Source: Verrucomicrobiota bacterium
GTDB taxonomy: Bacteria > Verrucomicrobiota > Verrucomicrobiia > Limisphaerales > JADLHS01
NCBI GenBank assembly: GCA_008933055.1
Contig: WBXK01000004.1
Location: forward strand, 1 to 39,023
DNA: 39,023 nt
Direction: 5' to 3'
In this document: piece by piece, positions 38,690 through 39,023 of the stretch
Position numbering within the stretch: position 1 is the stretch's first letter
Layout: every line of letters starts with the position of its first letter
Position numbers and translations under genes: made by a program
Notes under the pieces: model-generated
Database searches by the model: none
What the model was told of the DNA's origin: nothing
The model's input: the letters and a program-made list of their open reading frames with translations, nothing else

Positions 38690-38829
38690 CCCTGACTTGG
38701 CGCAAGGCTCTTGACCGAGGCTTGCGGGCGAGACGCATGAAGAGGAATGACCCGCCCACGCCGAGCAAGACCAAGGATGAAGGTGCGGGAATTGGTGTGG
38801 CGTTGATCGCGAATTCAAATGGTTTTAAA
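38676..38829 (-). pseudogene. C-terminal remnant of a PEP-CTERM (exosortase-sorted) protein
   Basis: Minus-strand translation ...KPFEFAINATPIPAPSSLVLLGVGGSFLFMRLARKPRSRALRQVRVRPF*: PAP/PEP-like motif, hydrophobic helix, basic tail. Absent from the ORF track because no start codon is found. It abuts the repeat at 38836. Confidence 0.55.
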
Positions 38830-38835
38830 CTCCTC

Positions 38836-38866
38836 TTAGTGTCAATACTCCGGACTGACCCCTTTC
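38836..38866. repeat. Dispersed repeat, copy 1 (TTAGTGTCAATACTCCGGACTGACCCCTTTC)
   Basis: 31-nt match to 38993..39023, differing at a few positions in the first half; 3' 17 nt identical. Confidence 0.8.
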
Positions 38867-38882
38867 CGGACTGACCCCTTTC
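38866..38882. repeat. Dispersed repeat core, copy 2 (CCGGACTGACCCCTTTC), sharing one base with copy 1
   Basis: Exact 17-nt repeat of 38850..38866 in direct orientation. Confidence 0.8.
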
Positions 38883-38921
38883 TGTGTGTCCGGATGAATG
38901 GGGAGCGGTCGGACGCCGCAG

Positions 38922-38977
38922 GCAGAAGTTAGGAGTTAGAAGGTAGGAGCTAGGAGATCGAAGATTGGAGATTGGGC
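38922..38977. repeat. Degenerate 7-bp tandem array (8 units, mostly NNNRRAG)
   Basis: Units read as gcagaag-ttaggag-ttagaag-gtaggag-ctaggag-atcgaag-attggag-attgggc. Confidence 0.65.
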
Positions 38978-38992
38978 GAGAAATTATCCCAG

Positions 38993-39023
38993 TTAGTGTA
39001 AATACCCCGGACTGACCCCTTTC
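38993..39023. repeat. Dispersed repeat, copy 3 (TTAGTGTAAATACCCCGGACTGACCCCTTTC), at the window edge
   Basis: Direct match to copy 1; the last 17 nt are identical. It ends exactly at the last base of the window, so it may continue. Confidence 0.8.

Noticed and set aside
38524-38874. 116-aa + strand ORF at the right edge
   Set aside because: Overlaps the 3' end of the membrane protein gene out of frame and runs into the repeat. The minus-strand PEP-CTERM reading explains 38676..38829 better.
1-39023. CRISPR arrays, tRNA/rRNA genes, prophage or defence systems
   Set aside because: No regularly spaced repeats, rRNA-like sequence, phage structural genes or defence proteins were recognised. tRNAs could be missed by eye; a tRNAscan-SE run would settle it.

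Overview
The window looks like a chromosomal segment from a Verrucomicrobia/Planctomycetes-type bacterium; this lineage call is inferred from the protein families, not from a marker gene. It is dominated by carbohydrate-catabolic and secreted or Tat-exported genes. From left to right: (1) the 3' part of a glycosidase-like gene, followed by a beta-propeller sensor histidine kinase and a NarL-type regulator, then an H-X9-DG pseudopilin and a small lipoprotein; (2) a compact + strand cluster encoding a sugar isomerase, FucU mutarotase, L-galactose/L-fucose-dehydrogenase-like AKR, LgoD-like zinc dehydrogenase, L-fuconolactonase-like amidohydrolase and Tat-exported Gfo/Idh/MocA oxidoreductase, which together suggest oxidative L-fucose/L-galactose catabolism; (3) miscellaneous genes (PAP2 phosphatase, GNAT-like, VOC, a second Gfo/Idh, SGNH hydrolase, LamG/DUF1080-like, OmpA-like, a DUF1826-like orphan); (4) a ~13 kb minus-strand run of SGNH esterase, S1 sulfatase, GH-like protein and two tandem pairs of PSCyt/DUF1549/DUF1553 cytochrome-type protein plus DUF1501 protein; (5) two large secreted esterases and a membrane protein; (6) a right edge with a previously unlisted PEP-CTERM C-terminal remnant on the minus strand abutting copies of a CCGGACTGACCCCTTTC repeat and a degenerate 7-bp tandem array. 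No rRNA, tRNA, CRISPR or complete transposase was recognised. All family calls come from reading the translations, with no database search.
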